Shown here: one piece after another, positions 11,565 to 22,647 of the stretch | How positions within the stretch are numbered: the first letter of the stretch is position 1 | Layout: each line of letters begins with the position of its first letter | NCBI RefSeq assembly: GCF_000237925.1 | Contig: NC_031495.1 | Span: forward strand, 38,654,210-38,718,209 | Direction of reading: 5' to 3' | Length of the DNA: 64,000 nucleotides | Origin: Schistosoma mansoni | Taxonomy: Eukaryota; Platyhelminthes; Trematoda; Strigeidida; Schistosomatidae | Notes under the pieces: model-generated | What the model saw: the letters and a program-made list of their open reading frames with translations, nothing else | Database searches by the model: none | Told to the model about the DNA's origin: nothing | Translations under genes and position numbers: made by a program

Positions 11565-11615
11565 CTGTTGAGGAGTTCCACAATAGGACGAAACAGCCGT
11601 CCAGTGTTTCCAGGT
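11565..11615 (+). ncRNA. hammerhead-like motif beside the gap (family A)
   Basis: Contains TGTTGAGGAGTTCCACAATA then GGACGAAACAGCCGTC and CAGTG. The first core base is T rather than C (TTGAGGA), and the 5' side of helix I is lost in the gap. Probably inactive. Confidence 0.5.
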
Positions 11616-12004
11616 TTTCCCTGGTGGTCTAGTTTCAATTGACTCACCCTTTCAACTATGAAAATACTAAATCTCCACAAAACCCCTCCTTCTGATAATA
11701 ATATTCAAAATCAATTTATTCAATCTTACTAGTGGTTTTAATGGATTTGGATCAAGTATATTCATTAGTCATTTGATAATAATCAATGTTATATTGTTCA
11801 ATATTTGTCCTTTAATATACTTTATCGATTGGGTTCATAATACATACAAGTAATTGAATCAATAATTAAAGATCAGTAGACTGTTACACAGTTATCAGTG
11901 GTAATCCATCAATCTATAAAGATCGTACGCTTCTACATAGATCCAGATGCGTTGGATAGTTAGTCTTGACATGAATGGAACCTAAATTAGGTGAGCTGAT
12001 TTTT

Positions 12005-12560
12005 AACGTTGAAAACTAGTGTAGCGGTGACCTCTGCTTCAGTAGGCCTCAAGATACACAAGGGAAAAACTAAGATTCTCAAATACAACTCAGACAGTAC
12101 TAACCAAATCACATTTGATGAAGAAACTTTGGAAGAGGTGGAAACTTTCACGTGTCCGAGCAGTATGATCAGTGAGCAAGAAGGATCTGATGCAGACGTA
12201 AAGGTGAGGATCGTAAGATAATCAATGTCCGTCGATCGGACACCATCAGCAATAGTTCACTGTGAGGAAATAAATCAGCTTCCAGTTGAAGAGCAAATTA
12301 GGGAAAAACAATGGTAGTGGATAGGACATACATTGAGGAAATTAACAAACTGCATCACGAGGCATGAGCTAACTTTGAATCCTGAAAGAAAACGGAAAAT
12401 TGGAAGACCTTAGAACACATTGTGTCGGGAATCGTAAGCGGACATGAAAAAAATGAATATTAACTGGAAAGGCTCGTCGAGGACAGAGTTTGACGGAAAT
12501 TGCTAGTGAGCGGCCAATGCTCCTCGACGAGTGGTAGCAGGGGTAAGTAAGTAAGTAAGT
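12005..12560 (+). mobile_element. internally deleted GTAA-tail RTE LINE fragment
   Basis: Encodes VTSASVGLKIHKGKTKILKY and LEEVETFTCPSSMISEQEGS, then jumps at about 12221 from KVRIVR directly to the region encoding the RRSDTISNS-like block, deleting the LLYGAETW part. It ends GGCCAATGCTCCTCGACGAG and GTAAGTAAGTAAGT. Several stops; non-functional. Confidence 0.75.
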
Positions 12561-13200
12561 CACAAACACTAAAAACCTTGTTGCTTAGCATTAGACAATT
12601 AGATCAAAATGGATGATACTGTGTAGGTATAGTGATAACTTGATTCACTTGACATGGAGAAGTATTGGACGTCAATATTGCAAACTTAATATTATTAAAG
12701 TCATAAACAATTCGAGAAGCAAACCATCATTCATCTAAAGCATTCAGTTACAAAGTGAAAGCGATGACACCAGACACATCAAACAGATAATTCTCTATAA
12801 CATACTAACCTTACGAAAAATAAAATGAATTCAAACTGAAAAACCAAGTCATTAAATTTTATTCAACTAGATCAGATTGAGACAAACATCCAAAAGTTGT
12901 CTTCATGTTTTTAGTTTTGCAGTGTAGATTCACAATAATCAAAGTCTCGACATGAACTTGGGAGTGGATCTTTCGATTGCTAGACGTAAAACTTAATCAG
13001 TGTCAAGATAATCCTACATTGACATTCTATTGTCAAATTTATCAAATTCTAGCTTCTCTGAGCTCACTTCGCCAAAAACGCTTCCAAACCTAATATAATG
13101 TCTTGAAATAGGACTGATTTTTCATACTGATGCACTAGCTGAATGTTGATCTCTGATGGTGATACAGCTGTTTGCTATAACTGTGATATATTTTTTTATT
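12561..13200. other. no gene recognised
   Basis: AT-rich spacer with no repeat or coding signal I can support. Confidence 0.4.
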
Positions 13201-13204
13201 TAAA

Positions 13205-13560
13205 GCTTGAACAGATCCAAGTTAGACCACCACTGAAAACGTGGAAGCACTGGACGGCCGTTTCTTCCTAGTATGAGACTCCTCAGAAGTGCCAATCCAC
13301 TATCCTGCACACGGAAATCGAATTCGGAACTTTTGATCTCGCGCGCCAACCCTTAACTACTGAGTTGGCATCTAATGGTGTTGATGTCTAACTCCGAGCA
13401 ATCCGCTATATTACACGACTATCTTCCACTGTTTTCGGTGGGTAACCGTCTCACCCAATACAATTCACAGCTTTTCACTAGGAATTTCGATTACTTCTCG
13501 CAGCTAGTCACTAGTGAGAGCATAATAATTGTCAGTAAGGGGTTGTAGGGATTGTTGAAC
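13205..13560 (-). repeat. diverged full-length hammerhead SINE (family A)
   Basis: Retains TGGAAGCACTGGACGGCCG, the tRNA-like segment and the far end GTCACTAGTGAGAGCATAAT, in the same order as the unit at 10795. The ribozyme core is altered (the GAAA segment reads GAAGAAAC), so it is probably dead. Confidence 0.6.
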
Positions 13561-14049
13561 TTCATTGAAATGATGGACGGATCTAAGTTTTACGTGCTAC
13601 TTATTGTAACGGAACGTAAATGGTTTGTCGACTCAAAAAGGAGAAAACAAGACTGTAGAAGACTGATTTATTCATATACCATTCAGGAGAATAATGATAA
13701 CAAGTTACTTATCATTTTAAATGTTTGGTCGATCGACAAATTTGGATGAATTGGACTAGTAATCAACCGATTATCTCATATATGTGGTGACCTACTTTAA
13801 TGATGAGAACGTGATTGATATGATCGAAATAATTGTTGTTATAACCAATTGTACCAGTGATTGTTTTACTTTACCTGTTTGTTTAATTGTACAAAAAACA
13901 CACACATTCTTCCGTTGTATGTGACTTTGCATGAACTCGCATGCGCTCAGTAGTTCCACTTGTAAACTTTTGCACGATCTCGGTATTCTTTCGATACCAC
14001 GAGGTCGCCGACAAATATATCTTATTACAACCGTCAACTGCCTTCTGGT

Positions 14050-14400
14050 TTTCGGCCTACTGAGGGACCCAACACAATACCTAGCACGTAATCTTCCTGT
14101 AGTGGTGATCATAGTCAATTGCGACTCGACGCCTACTACATATATGTATATAACTGACTTTGTGGTATGTACTACTGATATCGATAGATGTAAGTAGTAT
14201 AAATCACCAGTTGAAAGTGGAATACCCAGCAGCAGTAGGTTAAGAAGATCGAAAGAAAGAGAACGTGGATGGAGAATGATTACTGTGGTAACGAAAGAAC
14301 AGTCAAGTCTAAGGCAATCGATTGGCATTTTGCAAATGAAATATTTACTGTATAGTTCTCAGATTTTACTAGGAGATTCTGTAATTTTATATTCAAATAC
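14050..14400 (-). repeat. family D repeat copy, probably LTR-derived fossil
   Basis: Minus-strand copy. Its reverse complement carries CATTTGCAAAATG, a CCACGTTCTCTTTC stretch and the ACTACTTACATC...GTAGTA landmark near 14170-14200. Old, no coding capacity. Confidence 0.4.
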
Positions 14401-14800
14401 ATTCGATTGTCCCCACTTGTGTTCACGTTCACTACAACTTGACTGAGAAATATAATTGATCACTGAATTATCTGGTCCTAGCAACTCTCCTACAATCAAT
14501 TTTGATCATGGTTACATTTTGTTAAGCCTTTTTATAAACTTACTTTAACAGACAATATTATTCGCACAGTAACAATTCGTCTATTCCTTTGTACTATTAT
14601 GATCACTATCTTGTCTGTATAAACGTGTACACTTGATCACATTACAGACTCTAACAAGAATGTTGACAGCTTATATATCTCTCGATGAATCATTCTCTTT
14701 CCCATGTACGTATGTACTGGAATCTTATTATTAGCCTTTGTCGTTGCCTAGCTGCATCTTGATTCGATTTGACTATAAATTCACCTTTGTATTTGTAGTT

Positions 14801-15836
14801 AGTCAGTCAGCAATAACGTAGGACCAGGCACATATATGCATCGATCCAAGTTGCCATACCTCATTACCACAACAAGATGAACACCGAATTCATAGAAGTA
14901 GTTAATTTAGTGGTGGTAGTATATAAAAGAAAGATTGTATATAAGGATATAGTATAGGAAGAAAGACAGATATGAAGCAATTTTAATCTCACGGTTTAAT
15001 GGAAGATAAAGAGTGTATACACCTACGCCATTGTAATCGATTCTGAGATATGTCAACCAGAGTCTTCAACCATTGGTTACGATAGTCACGTGGACTACAA
15101 CCAAGTAGTCTGCATCTACCAACATCGTTCATACCAGAAGTTAGTGACTTCAAGCACTGATGCCACGTTTTGGTTTAACCGCCCCTAACTCTCTTCCGAC
15201 TATTCTCAATACTAGTCAGCATTGCGCGTCGTGATAATTGAGGTTTAAACATACGTAACACGTGAGCCAACCATCTCACTCGATGAAGATTCATGACCTC
15301 ATCAACTGATTTACAATCATCATCGCCTAATACCTTGTGTCTAACTTCACTATTACTTACCCGGTGATCCTAGTAGATACGAGCAATATTTCTAAGGTAT
15401 CTGTGGTCAAATACTAGTAACTTACGAGTATCTTCTACTCTTGATCGCCACGTTTCTCAGCCGTAAAGCAGAACAGAGCGAAATGCTGCGCGGTATACTC
15501 GTCCCTTAATTGATAGACGGATATCTCGCCTTCTCCAAAGGGGACGTAAGTTGACAAAAGCCAAACGAGCTTTTTGAATCTGTGCTGAGATTTCGTCAGA
15601 AACCAACCCATTAGGGCTGATCAGACTTCCAAGATAAGTGAAGTTGTCGACGCGTTCGACTACTTCACTCTCTATCCTTAGTTCAGATGTTGACGCAGGC
15701 CAGTCCTGAAGCAACAACTTGCATTTAGAGGGGGGAGAAACGCATTCCAAATATCCTGGCATTGTTACTCATTTCTAACAGAAGACTCTACATTTTGTCG
15801 GCGTCTTCATCAAACAGGACTATATCATCTGCATCT
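14801..15836 (-). mobile_element. TGAC-tail RTE LINE, minus strand
   Basis: Reads from DADDIVLFDEDADKM near 15835 through VERVDNFTYLGSLISPNG (near 15655) and LLYG*ETW (near 15462) to the GACTGAC-type tail at 14805. Coding differences typical of the copy at 2873 recur here: VLRMFKPQLSRRAMLTSIEN, the stop in LLYG*ETW and the stop in IY*DHR. The two copies therefore share one inactive ancestor. Confidence 0.75.
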
Positions 15837-15889
15837 TTATGTTTGCTCACACACCCACATGCTTCAAATTTGCTCGATATGCTTGTAAC

Positions 15890-16365
15890 TTGGTTATATG
15901 TGCTATCTGCTAATAAACTATAGTCACCGCTTCTTATTGCCCTTCTGAATTCAAACACCGTTGAGGTTTATATATAATAACGGTTATCAAAGTGATTGAT
16001 TAATAAAGCAAAGCTACTACGAACTGTTTAACATTATCATTATGCAATGAGATCATTTATGGGGTAAAGAAAAATCACATCTTTTAAAAAGTTTTCCGTT
16101 TCCAATCAGCAGTTATACCATATCCATATACTAAAAAGTATCCAAATGAATTGAATATTCATTTTAGATGTTGTTCTGACTGATTGATTGCATAGATCTG
16201 GTTTTGTACAACATGTAGTAATATTTAACCATGGTGATTCCGATTTATTCGAGTTAACACATGTATCCGTTAGACAGCTCCTTGTTGTAGAGTTTAAGAA
16301 ACCATTTTTCAGTCTAACTATTTTCTACAGAAAACAACACAAGAAGTAATAATAACAGTAATGTA
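15890..16365. other. no gene recognised
   Basis: AT-rich spacer. I see nothing beyond a short (TAA)-rich stretch. Confidence 0.35.
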
Positions 16366-16705
16366 AGGGGGTTTTGTGGAGATTTAGTATTTTCATAGTT
16401 GAAAAGGTGAGCGAATTGAAGCTAGACCACCAAGGAAAACCTGGAAGCACTGGACGGCCATTTCATCCTATTGTGGGACTTAACTTTGTGGATTGGTTGG
16501 AGTTAGACATAAACACCAGTGGTCTATCGGTTAAGTGCTCTGACGCGAAACTGGTAGGTCCTGGGTTCGAATCTCACGAGGCGAGGCCGTGGATGCTCAC
16601 TGCTGAGGAGTCCCACAATAGGACGAAATGGCCGTCCAGTGCTTCCAGGTTTTCTTTGATGGTCTAGCTTCAATTGACTTACGCTTTCAACTATGGAAAT
16701 AATAA
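16366..16705. repeat. fold-back hammerhead SINE (family A)
   Basis: The left arm (16366-16480: GGTTTTGTGGAGATTTAGTA, then GAAGCTAGACCACC, then CTGGAAGCACTGGACGGCC) is the reverse complement of the right end (16620-16700). Between them lies a plus-strand unit with tRNA-like boxes (CAGTGGTCTATCGGTTAAG near 16520, GGGTTCGAATCTC near 16563) and the hammerhead at 16596-16645. Confidence 0.75.
16596..16645 (+). ncRNA. hammerhead ribozyme, intact core (family A)
   Basis: CACTG-CTGAGGA-GTCC-CACAATA-GGAC-GAAA-TGGCC-GTC-CAGTG. All core bases (CUGANGA, GAAA, UH at the cleavage site) are present and helix I (CACTG/CAGTG) is perfect. Helix III is AUGGCCGU, one change from the family's self-complementary ACGGCCGU. 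Confidence 0.75.
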
Positions 16706-17018
16706 TGTAATTGATAAAGGTGACAATTTATCTATCAAACTGATGTATCACCGGCTATTGAATACAGACAAACACATCTAGGTATACTGACTATACAAGA
16801 CTATCTTCTATGTGAGATGGATTCCACTTTGATTCCATTTGTTAACTGTTTTGTTTTGTTATATTGATCTATGATTTGATTCATGATCATCGTAGGATTT
16901 GTTGAGTGGAATGTATCGAATGATATCCAGTATCATGATCTACTGAGTCTATTGAATGTAATGTTTAGTCCTACTGATCTAATTATCTAATATCTTATAT
17001 CCATTTGAGGATCATTAT

Positions 17019-17537
17019 TGTTATATCCTGAAGGGAATTATGAATGGTAACTTCTGAGAACTATTTGTGAACCAATATGATGCGTATATTTCCTACTGTA
17101 TAATTGTTAACTAACTAAACTATTCATATTCATGTCCCTCTTATTATAAGCTTCATTTTGATCCACAGACTATTACTATACGATTTACTGTTCTTGAGTT
17201 ATCTTCAGTCTATTAATTACTGTTCCCCCTAATTTACAGCCACATTTAGCCAAATCTTGTACGAATGTTATTTTCTATTTCATGGTACGATGTGGTCAGT
17301 TTGATTGGTATATAAACTCAGTATGTTTGAAATAAAATGATTCATACTGCGGAGGCTGTTATTGGTGTTCTGGACTTAACTGACTGGGCTAGGCAGAAAG
17401 CAGGACTGATACGTACTCTAGACTGCTCGTACAGTTTTTGTGTGTCACTGTTCCAATCGATAATTCGCTGCTCTCTGATTGGCGGTTTTATCACGTCATA
17501 CGTTAGCAAGGTATCCACTAGGCCACTAGTTATAACA
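17019..17537 (+). mobile_element. candidate solo LTR (fossil), copy 2
   Basis: 519 bp from TGTTATATCC to TTATAACA, giving seven-base inverted termini (TGTTATA / TATAACA). Contains TATATAAACTCAG and AATAAAA near 17310-17335, plausible core promoter and polyadenylation signal. No internal region adjoins and I found no clear target duplication. Little decayed by eye relative to copy 1. Confidence 0.55.
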
Positions 17538-17561
17538 CAGGCAGAAAGCCCGACCGACGAG

Positions 17562-17950
17562 TCGATCTAAGCTAGGCCACTACTGGAAGTTTGGAGGGCC
17601 GTTTCGTCCTAGTATGGGACTCCTTAGAAATGCACATTCACAGCCGTTACCAGAGGAGTCCAATCCGTGTCGGATAGAGATAGTTATCCACCTCAGACAA
17701 TGAATGAAAGGTTGTGTAAGATCATATATCGATTAAAGTTAGACATTAACACCGTTAGATTCCGGCTCAGTAGTCTATAGATTAGGCGTAAGTGGGCAAA
17801 ACCGAACGTCCCGGTTTCGAGTCCCGCATACGGGATCGTGTGTATGCACTCCTGATGAGTCTCAAACCAGGATGAAGCAGCCGTCCTGTGTTTTCAGGTT
17901 TTTAATGATGGTCTAGCTTAGGTTGACTTATGATTCCAACTGTGAAAATA
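17562..17950. repeat. degenerate fold-back hammerhead SINE (family A)
   Basis: A minus-strand hammerhead end (17562-17645) faces a plus-strand unit (17730-17950). The latter has B-box-like GGTTTCGAGTCCC and a relict CTGATGAG...GATGAAGCAGCC. Core residues are lost in both, so it is old. Confidence 0.6.
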
Positions 17951-18161
17951 AATATAAATTTTATAAGAAAAATATTTTTGTTAAACCTCACCTGGCAGAA
18001 TTTACAGTTATCACCAATTGTGAAGTTGGCTTTCCCTGTGACATTTGAACAATTTTGACAAACATAACATTTTAAAGCTCCCGAATTTCCTATATTTAAA
18101 ATTAAAAAAAAATTAATGCTATTTCAACATTATCAATATTATCAGTACTATATTCAATAGT

Positions 18162-18302
18162 AACTCCGCCTGTAGCTCTTCTAGAGTTACTGCCGGTCCC
18201 AAGTCCGGGTAAAGGAGGAGGGTTGGGCATGGGGTTAGCGACCCCATCCCGTAGAGAAACTAACTCGCTAAAAAACGCTAACCAGAAAAAGTAATTCAAG
18301 TA
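18162..18302 (+). mobile_element. TSD-flanked insert of the RTE 5' end only
   Basis: 141 bp flanked by an exact 12-bp duplication, ATATTCAATAGT (18150-18161 and 18303-18314). The body matches only the first ~120 bases of the RTE LINE at 48370 (AACTCCGCCTGTAGCTC ... GCGACCCCATCCCGTAG ... CGCTAACCAGA). The usual 3' end is absent, although the tail GTAATTCAAGTA could be a relic of the GTAA tail. LINE truncation normally keeps the 3' end, so this behaves like a separate short element or an extreme internal deletion. Confidence 0.75.
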
Positions 18303-18354
18303 ATATTCAATAGTGTAAAAAGAAATTTCAAATGTCCTTCATAGTTCACATCAC

Positions 18355-18560
18355 AAACTGATCTTATTTAGACAACCATTAAAAACCAGGAAGCACTCTT
18401 TAGACGGCGGTTTCATCTTACTATAGGATTCTTTAGCAGTGTGCATTCATGAACCCTACGAAAAGGATCAAAGCCAGAATCTTCAGCCTAAGAGACAAAC
18501 GCTTAAACTTTCAATCATTGAGCCAGCTCCCAATTGTTTACATCCCTCCATAGAATTTTT
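18355..18560 (-). repeat. old hammerhead SINE (family A), outer edge of an inverted duplication
   Basis: Degenerate unit with GGAAGCACTCTTTAGACGGC and a tRNA-like half (ATTGAGCCAGCTCCC). From about 18435 onward the sequence is repeated in inverted orientation up to 27772. Confidence 0.6.
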
Positions 18561-19385
18561 ACGCTTAATTTTTTATTTAACTACAATTCAAAGGTAAAAC
18601 TATTCAGTTACAAACGAAAGCCTTACTTTCATAAGATATTGAATACAACAACAGATACATTACTTCTTCACTGTTAGTTTTACAAAATTGTACAACTAAC
18701 TGATCATTGAGTAGAGACTAGTATCATGTTTGTCTATTCCTTAAGCTCAATGTGACCATGTACCTAAATGGTTTGGTATCTTCAGTATTATATTGAGATC
18801 TAAAGTGGTTGAAGGTAGTGGAAAGAAAACTCAGTCTTACAAGAGGTCAGTCACTGTCCAGGATAAGTCAATGGCAACATCACAGACTAATAAATTGGAT
18901 GATGTGGATTCGGGTCAAACAGAGAGCATCAATTCATTTAAGATTATAAATAAACTTTCCTGTTAGCACACAACATAGATCCAGATTTTCCTACCAACTA
19001 CCATAAACTACCTAACATTTTAAAAGGACTATGCTAACTAAGCATATCCATCATGTTATCTAACCATCAAATTATACTTACAGTTAAATAATGAACTATT
19101 CGAGACATCAATCTATCGGCAATAACAACCAAATATTCAAACAGTTATTTACAATCTGACTAGTTGTTTGATAGTCTGAATATATTTTATATAAAGAAAA
19201 TAATCTGGAGAACTACAACAAGCATCATCAATAAGGTACAAGTATTTGTAAGTAGTTGTCTACGCAATATATTTAATATCTATTGGTCGGATACCATCAA
19301 CAACAGCCTTCTGTGGGAGAGTACAAATCAGCTTCCAGTTAAAGAGCGAATCAGAGAAAGATGACGGAAGTGGATAGGACATACA
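18435..19385. repeat. left arm of outer inverted duplication
   Basis: Reverse-complement match to about 26825-27772: paired positions sum to about 46,210 (for example 19164-19364 pairs with 26846-27046, with identical translations over 66 residues). The arm includes part of a family A SINE, about 630 bp of unclassified DNA and the 5' part of a truncated RTE copy. Beyond about 19385 the arms drop to clearly lower similarity while still both being RTE sequence, so the boundary falls inside the LINE. Confidence 0.85.
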
Positions 19386-19648
19386 TTGAAGAGATCAACA
19401 AACTGCATCATGAGTTAAGCCCTAACTTGGAATTTTAAAGGAAAGAGGAAAAGAGAAAGACTAAGGAGCACGTTGCGTTGGGGATTGGAAGAAGATATCA
19501 AAAATATGATTAGCAACTGGAAACAACTGGAAAAGGTTGCTCAAGATAGAGTTGGATGAAGAGTGCTAGTGGTTGACCTATACACCTCCACGAGGAGTAA
19601 AAGGTGTTAGTAGGTCAGTAAGTAAGTAAGTAAGTAAGTAAGTTAAGA
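19205..19648 (+). mobile_element. 5'-truncated GTAA-tail RTE LINE
   Basis: Begins in [20 protein letters not shown], continues through [20 protein letters not shown] and ends in (GTAA)n at 19620-19646. Frameshifted and stopped after residue RER near 19361. It spans the edge of the outer inverted duplication. Confidence 0.75.
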
Positions 19649-19649
19649 A

Positions 19650-19980
19650 AAGAATCACCATCAGACTATCTCAATGATGATTTACATTATTACAAAGCAA
19701 TACAATAATAAGAATATTAAAATAACAGTGACATACACTTACCTATGTATATTGAACTTATCAATATATAGATAAACATTACAGTTATACTCATGTAGTA
19801 TTGTTTATTCAACATGTTCACTTATTGTAAATGATCTAATTATATGATGACCTCTATGTCAATTAGACTTTAAACTAACAACATATTGAATTCAATTATT
19901 AATAGTTATATATAAAATATTGTGCTACATTTTGATTGGTCATATAAAAACTATCCATTCACAGATATTATAATAATGTT
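19650..19980. other. no gene recognised
   Basis: AT-rich spacer between a LINE tail and the next SINE. Confidence 0.35.
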
Positions 19981-19984
19981 AATA

Positions 19985-20200
19985 GTTGAGATCATTAGTC
20001 AATTGACATTAGATCACCATGGTTACTCATTCGCGTTCGCGTGAGAGATTGATAGGTTTTTTGGTTCGAATCTTGCGAGGCGGGATCGTGAATGTGCACT
20101 ACTAAGGAGTCCCACAATAAGACGAAACAGTCATTCAATGTTTCTAGGTTTTTCATGGTTGTCTAGCTTCAATTGACTCATGATTTCAACGATTAAGTTG
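19985..20200. repeat. fold-back hammerhead SINE (family A)
   Basis: The left arm AGTCAATTGACATTAGATC and the right arm (TCTAGCTTCAATTGACTCAT near 20161) are inverted. Between them are B-box-like GGTTCGAATCTTG and a relict plus-strand hammerhead whose core reads CTAAGGA, so it is inactive. Confidence 0.65.
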
Positions 20201-20259
20201 TGATTGTTCATTTTAAAAGAAGTAATTATCAACATGTACAAATATCAATTTTTTATTGA

Positions 20260-20865
20260 GTAGTTGAATTCATGAGTTGACCACCATTGAAAACCTAGAA
20301 TTATTGAATGTCGGTTTCGTCCTAGTGTGAGACTCCGCAGCAGTACACATCTACGCAGGAATGGACCTTAGGTCTCGTGCGCGAACGCTTAATTTTTAGA
20401 CCACTGTGCTATCCGGAATCCATTATTTTTTCTTCTTTTCAGTTATCCTGAGATACTTGGTGTTGATAAAAAAATGAGTTTATTCGTGTCGCCTTTTTAC
20501 AAAAAGTATAGTTGACGTTATCTATAACATTTTTGTATCTATTACATGTGTTCTACCTAGAATTTTTGGTCAGTTTCCTTAGTTTTAGGTTCTATTATGT
20601 TTTTCATCCAAGATTTTTTGATTGAACTACACCAGAGTGAACATCAACTCTAGGATGTAGGTACATCTAGCTGACTACTCCCAAATAGAACGAAACGTGT
20701 GTCCTAAATTCCACTGTTAACCACCATACATCTTTGCTTACAATGCTTGTGACTTCAGGTAATATCGAGGTAATCCACACAGGATGCATATGCTCCAATA
20801 AGAGATTGATCAATTACAGTCCTAAACATCAATGAGGAGATTCAAGTAAACAATACTGTATTTTC
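20260..20865. repeat. adjacent old SINEs of family A (minus) and family B (plus)
   Basis: 20260-20420 is a degenerate minus-strand family A unit (CCATTGAAAACCTAGAA, GGTCTCGTGCGCGAACGC). 20635-20865 is a plus-strand family B unit with ATGTAGGTACATCTAGCTGA, CCAAATAGAACGAAACG and the conserved end ATCAATGAGGAGATTCAAG. The B core reads CTGACTA instead of CTGANGA, so it is inactive. Confidence 0.6.
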
Positions 20866-21050
20866 ATAGTTGAAAGCATGAGTCAATTAAAGCTAGACCA
20901 CCAGGGAAAACCTGGAAGCACTGGACGACCGTTTCGTCTTATTTTGGGACTCCTCAGTTGCAGTGCGCATCCACAATCCCGCCTCGTGAGATTCGAACTC
21001 ACGCTTTCAACTATGAAAATACTAAATCTCCACAAAAAAAACCTTTTGAT
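20865..21050. repeat. short fold-back hammerhead SINE (family A)
   Basis: The left arm (ATTTTCATAGTTGAAAGC) is mirrored at 21001-21025. The minus-strand hammerhead lies between them, and most of the tRNA-like part is missing. Confidence 0.7.
20918..20966 (-). ncRNA. hammerhead ribozyme, intact core (family A)
   Basis: Minus strand: GCACTG...CTGAGGA-GTC...GAC-GAAA-CGGTC-GTC-CAGTGC. Core residues are present and helix I pairs GCACTG/CAGTGC. Helix II is shortened by a mismatch and helix III (ACGGUCGU) is nearly self-complementary. Confidence 0.7.
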
Positions 21051-21564
21051 AACACTTATATTTAGGCTTTACTGATTTACAAAATAGGAAATTTTAATAG
21101 TTTATAAAACAATATGTTAAATGTAATAAACTTTGTCACCGACATACTTAAACTGTCTTTCTAGCCGGTCCCGATATCCTCAACTATTTCTGTATGTCAA
21201 CTGGAACATTAGAGAGAAAGCGTGAATGAAAAGTAGAAGCCTAATTCCAAGGTTAGTTTCTGTATAGGAAAAATGAGGGTGTTTATAGAGTTACACACTA
21301 CTTCTGGATTCCGGAAAATTCTGGCACCATACTAAATATAGTAGCAGTATAGATAAATATCCAATCAAAACTGTGACAGGTGATATTTCATTTTCTAGAT
21401 GTTTCTGTGAAGATGCTACTCAACGCTGATTTGATAAGACTCTTGCTGTCGTTTTTACTACTCTAAGGGTTTATTTCAGGACTCCTCTAACAAAACTTCA
21501 GATGATTATTTCTCTTTTAAATTTTTTTTACTTTGTAAATCAACCAGATTAAGCTCTCATCGTG

Positions 21565-21690
21565 AAACTTTAAGTTCATGGGTTCGAACCCTGATAGGGT
21601 ATTCGTTAAGCACTATCACTGAAGTGTCGCAAATTAGGATGAAACAAATATTCGGTACTTCCTGGTTTTCATTAGTTATCTGACTTAAGT
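21565..21690 (+). repeat. degenerate family A SINE fragment
   Basis: Retains GGGTTCGAACCCTG, GGATGAAACAAATATTCGG and CTTCCTGGTTTTC in the order of a plus-strand unit. The ribozyme core is lost. Confidence 0.45.
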
Positions 21691-21783
21691 CAATCTATAG
21701 TATAAACTGTAAAGTTTAGAAATCTGTACAAACCTTTAAATTCGAAAAAAATAACTCCACTTAATTTATTTCACCCAGAAGAT

Positions 21784-22155
21784 ACAGGTGTTTATTAACA
21801 GTTGTCTACGCATGATACTTCGGATCCGTTGGCCAGACACTATCAACAACAACCTACTGTGCAAGAGGACAAACTAGATTCCAGTGGAGAAGACATCAGG
21901 AAAAAGCACTGGAAGTGGATAGGACACACATTGAGGAAAACAGCCAACTGCGTCACAAGACAAGCCCTCAAATGGAATCCTAAAGGTCAAAGGAGAAGAG
22001 GAAGACCAAAGAACACATTACACCGAGAAATGGAGACAGACATGAGAAGAATGAACAAAACTTGGATAGAGTTAGAAAGGAAGTGCCAGGATAGATTGGG
22101 TTGGAGAACGGTGGTCGGCTGCCTATGCTCCATTGGGAGTAACAGGCGTAAGAGA
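21784..22155 (+). mobile_element. 5'-truncated GTAA-tail RTE LINE
   Basis: Encodes the C-terminal end of the reverse-transcriptase protein: [20 protein letters not shown] and [20 protein letters not shown]. It ends GGGAGTAACAGGCGTAAG with almost no repeat tail. The frame is open from about 21802 to the end, so this copy is comparatively young. A separate 45-bp piece of the same 3' end lies at 22304-22352. Confidence 0.75.
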
Positions 22156-22352
22156 AGAAGAGAAGAGAATTTATTTCAACTCTTAACCTTAAGCCTGACA
22201 TAAAATTTCGTTTAAATTAGGTACTATTCTTTCTCTTCAAAGTGAATGCTTAATTCTGTCATATCAATTCATGAAGAGCATAACTCATCCATGTATATAT
22301 ATGCTGGTGGGCGGCCTATGCTCCTCCACGAGGGGTAACAGAAGTAAGTAAT

Positions 22353-22645
22353 ACTTTAAAAAACTGCAGATCAATCTAATTTCCATTTAATTAAGTAAGA
22401 ACATTGACTGGCATTGAAGGAAGTTTTATTGATTTTCCAAATTATATATAGACTTTAACCCAAAAAGTACACCACAATTTTAATATAATAGACACTTGAT
22501 GATTAATTAATGAATATTACATGTAGTGGAAGTACATAGAATTAGTACAAAGTAAGTATTGTATGTTGTATTGTACAAAGTTTATATTAATTGAATACAA
22601 AGAATATTTATACTAGATTAGTGTTACAATAGAATATAATTAATG
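22353..22645. other. no gene recognised
   Basis: AT-rich spacer inside the inverted-duplication region. Confidence 0.35.
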
Positions 22646-22647
22646 GT

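Larger units (their letters stand above)
11201..11700. repeat. palindromic hammerhead SINE (family A) around a gap
   Basis: The left half (11201-11364) runs arm, minus-strand hammerhead remnant (near 11254-11299), tRNA-like segment. The right half (11565-11700) is its near reverse complement, with a plus-strand hammerhead. The two halves match closely, so the complete element is a long fold-back. Confidence 0.75.

Noticed and set aside
9997-17537. One LTR retrotransposon with its two LTRs at 9997 and 17019
   Set aside because: The two copies are in the same orientation, but the DNA between them is LINE, SINE and spacer sequence with no retroviral-type coding region, and their flanks do not match.
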